A DNA stretch of 64,000 nt from Acidobacteriota bacterium (GTDB taxonomy: Bacteria; Acidobacteriota; Terriglobia; Terriglobales; Acidobacteriaceae), in assembly GCA_031296105.1 (NCBI GenBank), contig JARLGJ010000038.1, positions 1 to 64,000 on the forward strand, read 5' to 3'. Position 1 is the stretch's first letter. Each line of letters begins with the position of its first letter. The notes under the pieces are model-generated. The model was not told the DNA's origin and did no database searches. It worked only from the letters and a program-made list of their open reading frames with translations. Positions 7,866 to 16,921 of the stretch are shown piece after piece. Made by a program: the position numbers and the translations under genes.

Positions 7866-9197
7866 ATGGGAGCAAGCGTGAGCGGGGAATCCTTGAATCC
7901 CGAATCGCATTTGACGGCTCTGCCGGAGGTGCGCACCCGCGTCCCCTTGCCCTCGGTTGGCGTCTTCCGCAAACTGATGGCGTTTGCCGGACCGGGCTTC
8001 CTGATCGCCGTCGGTTATATGGATCCCGGCAACTGGGCCACCGACCTGGCCGCCGGATCGCGCTACAACTACAGCCTGCTGTACGTCATTGTCCTTTCCA
8101 ACCTGATTGCCATCCTGCTGCAAAGCCTGTCCATCAAGCTGGGCGTGGTAAGCGGCATGGACTTGGCGCAGGCCTGCCGCGAGCGCTTCGGACGCAAGAC
8201 GTCGATTTTCCTGTGGCTGCTGGCCGAGGTGGCTATTGCCGCCTGCGACCTGGCCGAAGTGATCGGTTCGGCCATCGCCCTACAATTGCTCTTCCACATT
8301 CCCCTCGTCATCGGCGTGGTCATCACCGGCTTTGATGTGCTGCTGCTGCTGTTGCTGGAAAATCGCGGCTTCCGCTACATCGAGGCCATCGTCGTCACCC
8401 TGACGGCTACAATTGGATTGTGCTTCGGCCTGGAAATTCTATTCTCCCGCCCCGAGTTTGGACTGGCCCTGAAGTGCATGTTCGTGCCCGACCGGGCCAT
8501 CCTGCACGACCCCATGATGCTCTACATCGCCATCGGCATCCTGGGCGCCACGGTGATGCCGCATAACCTATACCTGCACTCGGCCATTGTGCAGACGCGC
8601 GATTACGCCCGCACACCGGAAGGCCGCCGCGAAGCGCTGCGCTACTGCAACATCGATTCCGCCGTGGCGCTGACGATTGCGCTGCTGGTGAACGCTGCCA
8701 TTCTCATCGTTGCGGCGGCCACGTTCTACCGCGCGGGGCAGCACGACATTGCCGAAATTCAGGATGCCTACAAGCTGATGAGCGGCATCCTGGGCGTCAC
8801 CGGCGCCAGCGCCATCTTTGCCCTTGCGCTGCTCGCCAGCGGGCAGAACTCCACCCTGACCGGCACCCTGGCCGGACAGATCGTGATGGAGGGCTTCCTC
8901 AACTTCAAGACCAAACCCTGGCTGCGCCGCCTGGTGACCCGTCTGGTGGCCATTGTTCCCGCCGTGGCGGTCACGGCCATCGCCGGCGAGAGCGGCACGG
9001 CGCGGCTGCTCATCCTCAGCCAGGTAGTGCTGAGCATGCAGCTCAGCTTTGCCGTGGTGCCGCTGGTGATGTTTACCTGCGACCGGAAATTGATGGGCGA
9101 GTTCGTCAATCCCGGCTGGCTGAAGGCCCTGAGCTGGTTTACCGCCGTGGTCATCGCCGGCTTGAACCTCTGGCTGCTGGTGCAGACCTTCCGCTAA
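7866..9197 (+). CDS. mntH: Nramp family divalent metal transporter (Mn2+/Fe2+:H+ symporter)
   Basis: Integral membrane protein of 443 residues with about 11 hydrophobic helices. The metal-binding DPGN motif of helix 1 is at residues 53-56 and the helix 6 MPHNLYLHS motif is present, as is GQNSTLTGTLAGQ later in the protein. Nramp proteins import Mn2+ or Fe2+ with protons. The start is uncertain: ATG at 7866 is preferred, with GTG at 7863 and TTG at 7842 in frame and no strong ribosome site for any. No metal-regulator site was recognised. Confidence 0.93.
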   Translation: MGASVSGESLNPESHLTALPEVRTRVPLPSVGVFRKLMAFAGPGFLIAVGYMDPGNWATDLAAGSRYNYSLLYVIVLSNLIAILLQSLSIKLGVVSGMDLAQACRERFGRKTSIFLWLLAEVAIAACDLAEVIGSAIALQLLFHIPLVIGVVITGFDVLLLLLLENRGFRYIEAIVVTLTATIGLCFGLEILFSRPEFGLALKCMFVPDRAILHDPMMLYIAIGILGATVMPHNLYLHSAIVQTRDYARTPEGRREALRYCNIDSAVALTIALLVNAAILIVAAATFYRAGQHDIAEIQDAYKLMSGILGVTGASAIFALALLASGQNSTLTGTLAGQIVMEGFLNFKTKPWLRRLVTRLVAIVPAVAVTAIAGESGTARLLILSQVVLSMQLSFAVVPLVMFTCDRKLMGEFVNPGWLKALSWFTAVVIAGLNLWLLVQTFR

Positions 9198-9300
9198 ACG
9201 CTTTTCTGGGAACCATCAGCCCTCGTAGCGAGCCGTTACCGCCAAGCCGCGGCTGCTTTGGCATTTGCCTCCGCGGTGATCCGGCTGTTAGCTTTTTCCT

Positions 9301-10032
9301 GTGGAACATGTCTGCGAACATTGCGGAGCCCCGGTAGAAGACGGCCGGCCTTTCTGTCCTGGCTGTCAAGCGCCGCAGATTCGCGTGCCGGTGCGCCCGC
9401 CAACCGCGCCGGTAACCGAGCCATTGCCTCCCGGCACACCGGAAGAAATGCAGCCGCCGGCCGAGCCGGTGTTGACCGAGCGAAGCTCCGCGAAAGACGA
9501 CTCTGCGTTTTCATCGGGGACGGCGCGGCCATCGCTTGCATGGCGTCCGGCGCTGGGTGCAACGGTTATTGCCGGGCTGCTGGCCGCGCTGGGAACCAGC
9601 CTCGGCGTGGTGCCGCTCACTCTTTTGTGCATGTTCGCCGCCGGCGGACTGGCCGTTACCATTTATCAGCGCCTCTCGCGCCAGCACCTGATTACCACCG
9701 GCATGGGGGCCCGCCTGGGCTTTTTTGCCGGAGGCTGGGGCTTTGGCGTGCTCGCCCTGCTGAGCACCTTTGAGTTGTTCTCCGCCGAAGGCCGCGCCGC
9801 GGTGCAGAAGCTTTTGGAGCAGCAAATTCAGGTTGCGACGGCGGGCACCACCGATCACGATAAATTGCAGGCTTTCGAACAACTGCGCGGCTACGTTGCC
9901 AGCGGCCACGGCATTTTGTTGATCTGCCTGCTGGGAATGCTGATGGTAGGAATCTTTTTTGTGGCCGCCAGCGCCCTCGGCGGAGCGCTTGGAGCCTCGC
10001 TTTTCGGGCGCGACGAAGCTCCCCGCTCCTGA
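9301..10032 (+). CDS. Zinc-ribbon membrane protein of unknown function
   Basis: 243 residues from a GTG start. An N-terminal zinc ribbon (CEHC at residues 5-8 and CPGC near 19-22) is followed by a proline-rich linker (about 28-75) and three or four hydrophobic segments (about 83-125, 138-155 and 208-235). This architecture is common in unannotated bacterial membrane proteins and does not give a function. It stands 58 bp before pyrR on the same strand. Confidence 0.75.
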   Translation: MEHVCEHCGAPVEDGRPFCPGCQAPQIRVPVRPPTAPVTEPLPPGTPEEMQPPAEPVLTERSSAKDDSAFSSGTARPSLAWRPALGATVIAGLLAALGTSLGVVPLTLLCMFAAGGLAVTIYQRLSRQHLITTGMGARLGFFAGGWGFGVLALLSTFELFSAEGRAAVQKLLEQQIQVATAGTTDHDKLQAFEQLRGYVASGHGILLICLLGMLMVGIFFVAASALGGALGASLFGRDEAPRS

Positions 10033-10090
10033 TCTTCCACGCACCTCCGGCTTGCCGCACACTGCTTGGGTCGCATATCATTGGGCTGCT

Positions 10091-10672
10091 ATGAACGTCA
10101 TCTCCCGCCCCCCCCATTTGCGTGAAAAGGGGCAGATTATGTCTGCCTCGGAGATCGAGCGCACACTTGTCCGCCTGGCGCACGAAATCGTGGAAAAGAA
10201 CAACGGCATCGGCGAACTGGGCCTGATCGGCATTCGCCGCCGCGGCATTCCGATTGCCGAGCGTATTGCCCGCCACATCGAGCGCATCGAAAAGGCCAAC
10301 GTGCCGGTGGGCACGCTGGACATCACGCTGTATCGCGACGACCTCTCGACCGTGGGTCCAAAGCCCGTGGTTGAGCCGCATCCGATCGGCTTCAACATCA
10401 CCGCCAAGGACATCATCCTGTGCGATGACGTGCTGTACACCGGCCGCACGGTGCGCGCCGCGCTGGACGCACTCTTCGACCAGGGACGCCCGCGCTCGGT
10501 GCGCCTGTTGACCCTGATCGACCGCGGCCATCGTGAACTGCCCATCGAGGCTTCCTTCGTCGGCCGTCGCGTGCAGACCTCGGACCTGGAAATCATCGAG
10601 GTCAAGCTGACCGAAACCGACCAGATGGAGAAAGTGTTGCTCGTCGAGCGCGTACCCGAGCAGGAAAGCTAG
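10091..10672 (+). CDS. pyrR: PyrR bifunctional regulator / uracil phosphoribosyltransferase
   Basis: 193 residues. The PRPP-binding loop ILCDDVLYTGRTVRAAL is diagnostic of PyrR, as are the LVRLAHEIVEKN and GIRRRGIPIAERI segments. The ATG at 10091 is preferred because REKGQIMSASEIERT matches the usual N-terminus; the ATG at 10139 also has an AAGGGG-like site. PyrR usually controls pyr mRNA by attenuation, but no recognisable binding loop was found upstream, and only 13 bp separate it from pyrB. It heads the pyrR-pyrB-pyrC operon. Confidence 0.94.
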   Translation: MNVISRPPHLREKGQIMSASEIERTLVRLAHEIVEKNNGIGELGLIGIRRRGIPIAERIARHIERIEKANVPVGTLDITLYRDDLSTVGPKPVVEPHPIGFNITAKDIILCDDVLYTGRTVRAALDALFDQGRPRSVRLLTLIDRGHRELPIEASFVGRRVQTSDLEIIEVKLTETDQMEKVLLVERVPEQES

Positions 10673-10685
10673 CAAGAGGACCTAA

Positions 10686-11594
10686 ATGACGGCCAAGCTC
10701 CGGTCGCTGATCGGGATCGAGCCGCTGGACTCGCGGCAGATCCTCGCCATTCTGAAACTGGCGAAACAGATGAATCCGGCCCGCCCGCGAACCATTCTTC
10801 GCGGGCACCGCATCGCCCTTCTTTTTTACGAAAATTCCACCCGCACCCGCACCAGCTTTGAAATTGCGGCCAAGTCGCTGGGCGCCTCCACCGTGGTCAT
10901 TCACGCCACCACCGCCAGCATTGAAAAAGGCGAGTCGCTGAAAGACACCGGGCGGACGCTGCAATCCATCGTGGACGCCATCGTCGTGCGCCATCCCAGC
11001 TCGGGGGCGCCGGTTCTGCTGTCGCGGGTCATCGATATTCCCATCGTCAACGCCGGCGACGGCATGCACGCCCATCCCTCGCAGGCTTTGCTGGATGCGT
11101 TCACCATCCTCAACCACAAAAAAAGCCTGAAGGGCTTGAAGATTGTCACCATCGGCGACATCTTTCACAGCCGCGTGGCGCGCAGTGATGCTCACCTGTT
11201 CAGCAAGCTGGGTGCCAAGGTCGTCTTCTGCGGCCCCGACGTGCTGCTGCCGGAAACCGCTCGCGAGCTGGCTCCCGGCGTGGAGATTGAGCGCGACATG
11301 GAAACCGCCCTGCACGGCGCTGACGTGGTGATGATGCTGCGCGTGCAGCAGGAACGCCTGCACGGCATGCAGATCAACGTGGACGAGTACATCCGCCGCT
11401 ACCAGCTCACGGCCTCGCGGCTGAAGCTGGCCAAGAGGAATGCCATCGTCATGCATCCCGGCCCGATGATCCGCGGCATGGAGATGACCGACGAAGTGGC
11501 CGACTGTCCGCAGTCGGTGGTGCTGGAGCAGGTGTTGAACGGTGTGAAGGTGCGCATGGCTATCCTTGCCACCCTTTTGGGAGGCAAGCGATGA
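10686..11594 (+). CDS. pyrB: Aspartate carbamoyltransferase catalytic subunit
   Basis: 302-residue enzyme forming N-carbamoyl-aspartate from carbamoyl phosphate and aspartate, the committed step of pyrimidine synthesis. The carbamoyl-phosphate loop STRTRTSFE is at residues 51-59, HPSQALLD near 139, and HPGPMIRG in the C-terminal part. An AAGAGGA ribosome site precedes the ATG. No pyrI regulatory subunit is present. It overlaps pyrC by four bases (ATGA). Confidence 0.97.
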   Translation: MTAKLRSLIGIEPLDSRQILAILKLAKQMNPARPRTILRGHRIALLFYENSTRTRTSFEIAAKSLGASTVVIHATTASIEKGESLKDTGRTLQSIVDAIVVRHPSSGAPVLLSRVIDIPIVNAGDGMHAHPSQALLDAFTILNHKKSLKGLKIVTIGDIFHSRVARSDAHLFSKLGAKVVFCGPDVLLPETARELAPGVEIERDMETALHGADVVMMLRVQQERLHGMQINVDEYIRRYQLTASRLKLAKRNAIVMHPGPMIRGMEMTDEVADCPQSVVLEQVLNGVKVRMAILATLLGGKR

Positions 11595-12877
11595 GTTCAA
11601 TTCTGCTGCAAGGCGGCCACCTGATCGATCCCGCGGCGAAGTACGATGCCCCGGCCGACCTGGTGCTGAGCGAAGGCCGCGTGGTGGAGGTTGCCGCTCC
11701 CGGCAAGACCAAGACCACTGCGGACGAAAAATTCAACCTCAAGGGCCTGGTCGTGGCTCCGGGTTTGATCGACCTGCACGTGCACCTGCGCGAGCCGGGC
11801 CAGACACACAAGGAATCCATTGCCACCGGCACGGCCGCGGCGGCCGCGGGCGGATTCACTTCGGTGTGCGCCATGCCCAACACGCGGCCCATCAATGACT
11901 CGCCGGCCGTTACGCGCTGGATGCAGGATTCCGAGCGCGGCGCGGTGGTCAACGTCTTCCCCATTGCCGCCGCCACTTTAGGCAGCCAGGGAGAAAAGCT
12001 GAGCGACTACCGCGAGCTGAAAGAGGCCGGCGCCGTCGCCATAAGCGATGACGGACGCCCGCTGCTGGACGATCACATCATGCGCCAGGCGCTATCCATG
12101 GCCGCGCGCGTGGGGATGCCGGTGATTCAGCATGCGGAAGACACCAAGATCTCGCAAGGCAACTCGATGCATGAGGGCGTGGTCAGCTTCCGCATGGGCT
12201 TGCGCGGCCAGCCAGCGGCCAGCGAGTGGCAGATGGTGGAGCGCGACATACGCCTGGCCAGCCAGGAGGGCGCGCGCCTGCATGTGGCGCACGTCTCCAC
12301 GGCCAAGGCACTGGAGATGATCAAGCTCGGACGGGCCAGCAAGGTGCAGGTGACGGCCGAAGTCGCGCCGCATCACTTCCTGTTCACCGATGAAAACTGC
12401 GCGGACTATGACACGCGCTACAAGATGAATCCGCCGCTGCGTCCGGCGGCCGACCGCGAGGCGCTATTGCTGGCCCTGGTGGACGGCACGGTGGACGCCA
12501 TTGCCACCGATCACGCGCCGCACGCGCTCTTTGAGAAGATGGTGGAGTTCGACAAGGCTGCCTTCGGCATTACCGGCCTGGAGGTTGCGCTGGGCGCGGC
12601 CATCACCGCTTTGCACGTGGGCCGCAAAGCGCCGCTGGCGCGCATCATCGAACTGCTGTCGGCAAACCCCGCGCGCATTGTGAATCTGACGGGGCGCGGC
12701 ACGCTGGCAAAAGGTTCGGTGGCCGACGTGACGATCTTCGATCCGAAGAAGCGCTGGACTTACGACCTGGAGAAAACGCGCTCGCGCTCCAAGAACTCTC
12801 CCTATGACGGGATGCAGTTCCACGGTCAGGTGAAGGCCACGATCGTCGGCGGCAAAGCGGTCTTTAACGAACTGTAA
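11591..12877 (+). CDS. pyrC: Dihydroorotase, class I
   Basis: 428-residue zinc amidohydrolase interconverting carbamoyl-aspartate and dihydroorotate. The metal motif DLHVHLREPG carries His63 and His65, and the catalytic aspartate lies in ATDHAPH. Length and the REPG signature place it in the multifunctional-type class I family, which often assembles with PyrB. Translational coupling to pyrB through the four-base overlap supports joint expression. Confidence 0.97.
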   Translation: MSSILLQGGHLIDPAAKYDAPADLVLSEGRVVEVAAPGKTKTTADEKFNLKGLVVAPGLIDLHVHLREPGQTHKESIATGTAAAAAGGFTSVCAMPNTRPINDSPAVTRWMQDSERGAVVNVFPIAAATLGSQGEKLSDYRELKEAGAVAISDDGRPLLDDHIMRQALSMAARVGMPVIQHAEDTKISQGNSMHEGVVSFRMGLRGQPAASEWQMVERDIRLASQEGARLHVAHVSTAKALEMIKLGRASKVQVTAEVAPHHFLFTDENCADYDTRYKMNPPLRPAADREALLLALVDGTVDAIATDHAPHALFEKMVEFDKAAFGITGLEVALGAAITALHVGRKAPLARIIELLSANPARIVNLTGRGTLAKGSVADVTIFDPKKRWTYDLEKTRSRSKNSPYDGMQFHGQVKATIVGGKAVFNEL

Positions 12878-12893
12878 GCAATCGTTTCCAGTG

Positions 12894-12933
12894 TGCCCCA
12901 GGTTCACGACCGCTGTCTGGCCGTTAACCTGGG
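12894..12933. repeat. Palindromic intergenic repeat, copy 2
   Basis: Shares TGCCCCAGGTTCAC and GTTAACCTGGG with the reverse complement of 5634-5674, with a different loop. It is followed by a degenerate AACCTCCGAAACCT tract (12949-12980), just as copy 1 lies beside one. Confidence 0.65.
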
Positions 12934-13013
12934 AGCCGCGTGTTCTTTCAACCTCCGAAACCTCGTACTTCTGAAACTTTCTTTCGCCTCGCGCCATCTT
13001 TTACACTCAAACC

Positions 13014-13508
13014 ATGCAGGTCTTCCTCGATTGCGACGGTGTGCTGGCCGATTTTGAATCCGCGGCCCGGCGCGTGGCCGGACGCGTGCCTCGCTCTGGA
13101 GGCTCGCGCGACGAGGTGGCTGCGGTATGGGCGAAGATTGGCCGCGCGCCGGATTTCTTTTACCACCTGGAAAAACTCCCTGATGCCGATGTTCTCGTCG
13201 AGGGCGTCATTGCCATGGGCTTTCAGCCGGTGATTCTTACCGGCCTGCCGCGCTTTATGGACGCCGCCGAGCAGAAGGTCCGCTGGGCCGAGCGGCACTA
13301 TCCCGGGGTGAAGATGATCACGTGCAGCGCGCGCCTAAAGAGCCTGCACGGCAAGCCCGGCGACGTGCTCATCGACGACTGGGACCGCTTCCGTCCCGAG
13401 TGGGAGCGGATGGGCGGCGTTTTTATCCACCATTCCTCGGCCGAGGAATCGCTGCATGAGCTGCGCCTGCATGTGAGGCAGAATTCCGGTCCGGCCCACG
13501 GGCGTTGA
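13014..13508 (+). CDS. HAD-superfamily 5'(3')-deoxyribonucleotidase-like protein
   Basis: 164 residues. The nucleophile motif DCDGVLADF at residues 6-14 is the signature of the 5'-nucleotidase C (NT5C) type of HAD phosphatases. Motif II is seen as ILTGLP and motif IV as DVLIDDW. These enzymes dephosphorylate (deoxy)nucleoside monophosphates. This fits the nucleotide-rich neighbourhood, but the substrate is inferred only. No clear ribosome site was found. Confidence 0.75.
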   Translation: MQVFLDCDGVLADFESAARRVAGRVPRSGGSRDEVAAVWAKIGRAPDFFYHLEKLPDADVLVEGVIAMGFQPVILTGLPRFMDAAEQKVRWAERHYPGVKMITCSARLKSLHGKPGDVLIDDWDRFRPEWERMGGVFIHHSSAEESLHELRLHVRQNSGPAHGR

Positions 13509-13551
13509 TGGCCACGGTGCGCGTTTTTCTTTTAAACCTGTGCCATCTGTG

Positions 13552-13580
13552 TAATTTTGCAACCTGTGCAACCTGCCCAT
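13552..13580. repeat. Degenerate CAACCTG tract upstream of recQ
   Basis: Loose repeats of TTGCAACCTGTGCAACCTGCCC in the 100-bp spacer before recQ, similar to those at 5738-5776 and 21181-21220. Confidence 0.5.
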
Positions 13581-13609
13581 CCAAGCTGTTACCCTAACCA
13601 CAGCCGTCC

Positions 13610-15250
13610 ATGCAGAGTATTGATTCCATCCTCAGCGAGATTTTTCATCTCCCCAGCTTCCGTCCCCAGCAGCGCGAAATTGTCAGCGACGTTGTCAACG
13701 GCCGCGACGCGCTGGTAGTGATGCCAACGGGCGCGGGCAAAAGTCTCTGCTACCAGCTTCCGGCAGTGGCGCTGAAGGGGCTAACGGTCATCATTTCACC
13801 GCTGATTTCGCTGATGAGCGACCAGGTTCGCCAGATGCGCGCCTTGCGCATTCCGGCCATCATGCTCTCGAGCGCGCAGTCCTGGGACGAGCAGAAGGCC
13901 GCGATGGGACGCCTGCGCGAAGGCTTTCGCGGCCTGCTCTACGTGGCGCCGGAGCGCTTCAGCGCCCCGGGATTTCTCTCCATCATCACCAGCCGCAAGC
14001 TGTCTCTGCTGGCGGTGGATGAAGCGCACTGCATCAGCCAGTGGGGACACGACTTCCGTCCGGAATACCTTCGCCTGGGCGAGATACGCCAGCAGCTCGG
14101 CAATCCTCTGACGGCGGCCCTGACGGCCACGGCCACGGCTGAGGTGCGCGAAGACATTGTCAAGAGCCTGATGCTGAAAGCGCCGGCCATTCACGTCACG
14201 GGCTTCGACCGGCCCAACCTCAGCTATCAGTGCATCGAGTTCGGCAAGGCGCGCGACAAGCAGCCGGAGTTGTTGCATTACCTGGCGCAGCGCAAGACGG
14301 GCGGCATCGTCTATTGCTCCACGCGCAAGCAGGTGGAAGCGGTCACGACGCTGCTGCACGAGCGCCTGCGCGGACGCACCGTGGTGGCCTACCACGCGGG
14401 TATGGACGGCGAGGCGCGCGACAGCAATCAGCAGCGTTTTGTCGATCATGACGATGCCATCGCCGTGGCCACCAACGCCTTCGGCATGGGCATCAACAAG
14501 CCGAACCTGCGCTGGGTGGTGCACTTCAATATCCCCGGCAGCCTGGAGGCCTACTACCAGGAGGCCGGCCGCGCCGGGCGCGACGGACAGCCCGCCGAAT
14601 GCATTCTGTATTTCGCCACCGCCGACGTGATGACGCAGAAGTTTTTCATCGACAAGATTGGCGAGGGCAATGAGAATCTGACCGCGCGCGAGATCTCTCT
14701 CCTGCAGCGCCGAGCCGGGCAGCAACTGGCGGCCGTGCAGCGCTACGCGCGCGTGCAGCGTTGCCGCCGCCGGCAAATTCTGGAATATTTTGGCGAAGAC
14801 CGCGCGCCGCAGAACTGCCAGTGCGATGTGTGCCGCAGCGGCCCGCGTCACGAGCTGCATTACGAAGCGGTGGATGCGGACGGGCCGCGCGCGAAGAGCT
14901 TGTCCGGCCGCGGCGTGGCCACACGCGCCGCGGTCACGAAAAGTACGACGGGCACCTCCACTTCCAAGGCGGTGAAGAAGAACGCCGACGCCGAGGTGGA
15001 TGCTTCGCAGGTGGGCCGCCTTTACGGTCCGGCCGTCGAGCAGCGCTTCCAACGTCTGCGCGCCCTGCGGCTGCAGATTGCCCAGCGCAAAAAGTGGCGC
15101 GCCTACCAGGTGCTGCATGATGCCACTCTGATTGAACTGGCTCGCCAGCGACCGCGCTCCATGCGTGCTCTGCTGGAGGTCAAGGGCATTGGCGAAAAGA
15201 AGGCCGAAGAGTTCGGTCAGGAACTACTGGCGGAAGTAACGCGGGAATAG
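13610..15250 (+). CDS. recQ: ATP-dependent DNA helicase RecQ with HRDC domain
   Basis: 546-residue superfamily 2 helicase for repair and recombination, unwinding 3' to 5'. Walker A (MPTGAGKS) is at residues 38-45, DEAH at 137-140, and the aromatic-rich loop SQWGHDFRPEY follows. The helicase C domain ends with QEAGRAGRDG. A zinc cluster follows (CRRRQIL...CQCDVC, about 385-408) and a C-terminal HRDC domain (about 465-540). Between these, where canonical RecQ has a winged-helix RQC domain, there is only a Ser/Thr/Lys-rich linker (about 420-455). Confidence 0.93.
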   Translation: MQSIDSILSEIFHLPSFRPQQREIVSDVVNGRDALVVMPTGAGKSLCYQLPAVALKGLTVIISPLISLMSDQVRQMRALRIPAIMLSSAQSWDEQKAAMGRLREGFRGLLYVAPERFSAPGFLSIITSRKLSLLAVDEAHCISQWGHDFRPEYLRLGEIRQQLGNPLTAALTATATAEVREDIVKSLMLKAPAIHVTGFDRPNLSYQCIEFGKARDKQPELLHYLAQRKTGGIVYCSTRKQVEAVTTLLHERLRGRTVVAYHAGMDGEARDSNQQRFVDHDDAIAVATNAFGMGINKPNLRWVVHFNIPGSLEAYYQEAGRAGRDGQPAECILYFATADVMTQKFFIDKIGEGNENLTAREISLLQRRAGQQLAAVQRYARVQRCRRRQILEYFGEDRAPQNCQCDVCRSGPRHELHYEAVDADGPRAKSLSGRGVATRAAVTKSTTGTSTSKAVKKNADAEVDASQVGRLYGPAVEQRFQRLRALRLQIAQRKKWRAYQVLHDATLIELARQRPRSMRALLEVKGIGEKKAEEFGQELLAEVTRE

Positions 15251-15269
15251 CGTAGTCCGGTTGCGCCGC

Positions 15270-15809
15270 TTAAATCTCGAACTCGTGCACCGAGCAGTTG
15301 CCGATGGGCCTGCGGCGTTCGGGCGCCAGCAGAATGTACAGCATCTTGATGATGCCGCCGTGGGTGACGACCGCCATGTCCTTTCCACCACTGTATTCGG
15401 GAGCCTTCTTCAGAAAGGCCTCCACGCGCGCCTTCACGTCGGCCACGCACTCGCCGCCCCAGGGACGGTAATCGTAGGCCAGCAGGTCCAGGTCAATGTG
15501 GCGGATGTCCTGCCCGGTTTCTTCGCGAATCTCGTCCCAGGTTTTGCCGTTTAGCGAGCCGAAGTTGCGCTCGCGAAGATTGGGGTCGAATTGCATCTGG
15601 CCGCCGCGCCGCGCCGCCAGAATTTCCGCCGTGTGCCGGGTGCGCCGCAAAGGTGAAACCACCAGGGCCGCATAGGGCGCGGTCAGTTGCCCGGCCATCT
15701 CCTGCGCTTGCGCAATCCCCTTGGGTGTCAGGTCGTGCTCGCTCCATCCCGTGATCTGTCCCGCGGCGTTGGTGGTGGTTTCTCCATGGCGAATGGCGAT
15801 GATCTTCAT
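15270..15809 (-). CDS. Histidine phosphatase (phosphoglycerate-mutase-like)
   Basis: 179 residues. The phosphohistidine motif RHGE begins at residue 7, the second arginine lies in SPLRRTRHTA, the acid residue in LRERNFG, and the second histidine in VVTHGG. This branch includes cofactor-dependent phosphoglycerate mutases, alpha-ribazole phosphatases and broad-range phosphatases, and the substrate cannot be assigned. It converges with recQ, leaving a 19-bp gap. Confidence 0.85.
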   Translation of the reverse strand: MKIIAIRHGETTTNAAGQITGWSEHDLTPKGIAQAQEMAGQLTAPYAALVVSPLRRTRHTAEILAARRGGQMQFDPNLRERNFGSLNGKTWDEIREETGQDIRHIDLDLLAYDYRPWGGECVADVKARVEAFLKKAPEYSGGKDMAVVTHGGIIKMLYILLAPERRRPIGNCSVHEFEI

Positions 15810-15855
15810 CGGTCCAGCTTAATCGCTTCGACTGCGCCGCGGGAAATTCACTACA

Positions 15856-16902
15856 ATGCCGGATGTGAGCAACGATTTCATACGGAATCTCCCCAAGGCC
15901 GAGTTGCACCTGCATCTGGAAGGCTCGGTCGATCCGCGCACGCTGAGCGAATTGAGCGAGAAGCACCACACGCCATTTCCCTGGGCCAGCAACCGCTACA
16001 AGCCTTTGGAGAATTCGCACCGCCCTCTGACGGTGGCTGAGTGCGAGGCGCTATATAACTACCAGGATTTCACCGGCTTTCTGATGGCCTTCAAGGCCGT
16101 CACCGAGCGCCTGCGCGATCCTGAGGACTACGAGCTGATCACCTATCGCCTGCTGGAAAAGCTGGCTGCCGAAGGCTGCCGCCACGCCGAGTCCTTCGTT
16201 TCCGTCGGCATCGTCTTCTGGCGCGGGCAGGAGTTCGATGCGCTCTTCGAAGGCCTGGAGCGCGGACGCATCCGCGGCGAGCGCGACTTCGGAGTTTCTC
16301 TGCTTTGGATCTTCGATGCCGTGCGCAACTTCGGTCCCGCGGAATGCGCGAAGGTGCTGGCCAAGGCCGTTCATATGCGCGAACGCACGCCAAGCGTGGT
16401 TGGCATCGGCATTGGTGGCGACGAGAGAATGGGGCCACCGGAAAATTTCACGGATGTTTACGCCCAAGCAGCCAAGGCCGGACTGCGCCTGAGCGTGCAC
16501 GCCGGAGAGACCACGGGGCCGTCCTCGATTACAGGCGCGCTCGACTCGCTGAGGGCCGAGCGACTGGGCCATGCGTTGAGCGCCAAGGACGACCCCGCGC
16601 TGCTGGCGCGCCTGGTACGCCAGCAGGTGCCGCTGGAGCTTTGCATCACATCCAATCTCTGCACCGGCTCCTGTCCGGAACTGGCCGCGCATCCGTTGCG
16701 CCGCTACTTTGACGCCGGCGCCCTGGTTACACTCAACACCGACGATCCGGAGATGTTCCACTCCACGCTGGCGGGCGAGTACCGCATTGCGTGTGAACAC
16801 TTCGGCTTCACCGAGGCCGAGCTTACGCAGTTGGCGGCCAACTCCTTCCGCGCCTCATGGTTGCCGGAGGAGCGCAAGCGCGAACTGCTGAATTTATTAT
16901 GA
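15856..16902 (+). CDS. add: Adenosine deaminase family protein
   Basis: 348-residue zinc amidohydrolase. The metal and catalytic motifs are in place: HLHLEG (His18, His20), SVHAGE with the zinc His and catalytic Glu, ERLGHAL, and NTDDPEMF with the zinc Asp. Family members deaminate adenosine to inosine, or aminodeoxyfutalosine in menaquinone synthesis; the sequence alone does not separate these. The racemase-like gene follows 19 bp later on the same strand. Confidence 0.87.
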   Translation: MPDVSNDFIRNLPKAELHLHLEGSVDPRTLSELSEKHHTPFPWASNRYKPLENSHRPLTVAECEALYNYQDFTGFLMAFKAVTERLRDPEDYELITYRLLEKLAAEGCRHAESFVSVGIVFWRGQEFDALFEGLERGRIRGERDFGVSLLWIFDAVRNFGPAECAKVLAKAVHMRERTPSVVGIGIGGDERMGPPENFTDVYAQAAKAGLRLSVHAGETTGPSSITGALDSLRAERLGHALSAKDDPALLARLVRQQVPLELCITSNLCTGSCPELAAHPLRRYFDAGALVTLNTDDPEMFHSTLAGEYRIACEHFGFTEAELTQLAANSFRASWLPEERKRELLNLL

Positions 16903-16921
16903 GGAGCCGCTCCACACTGCG

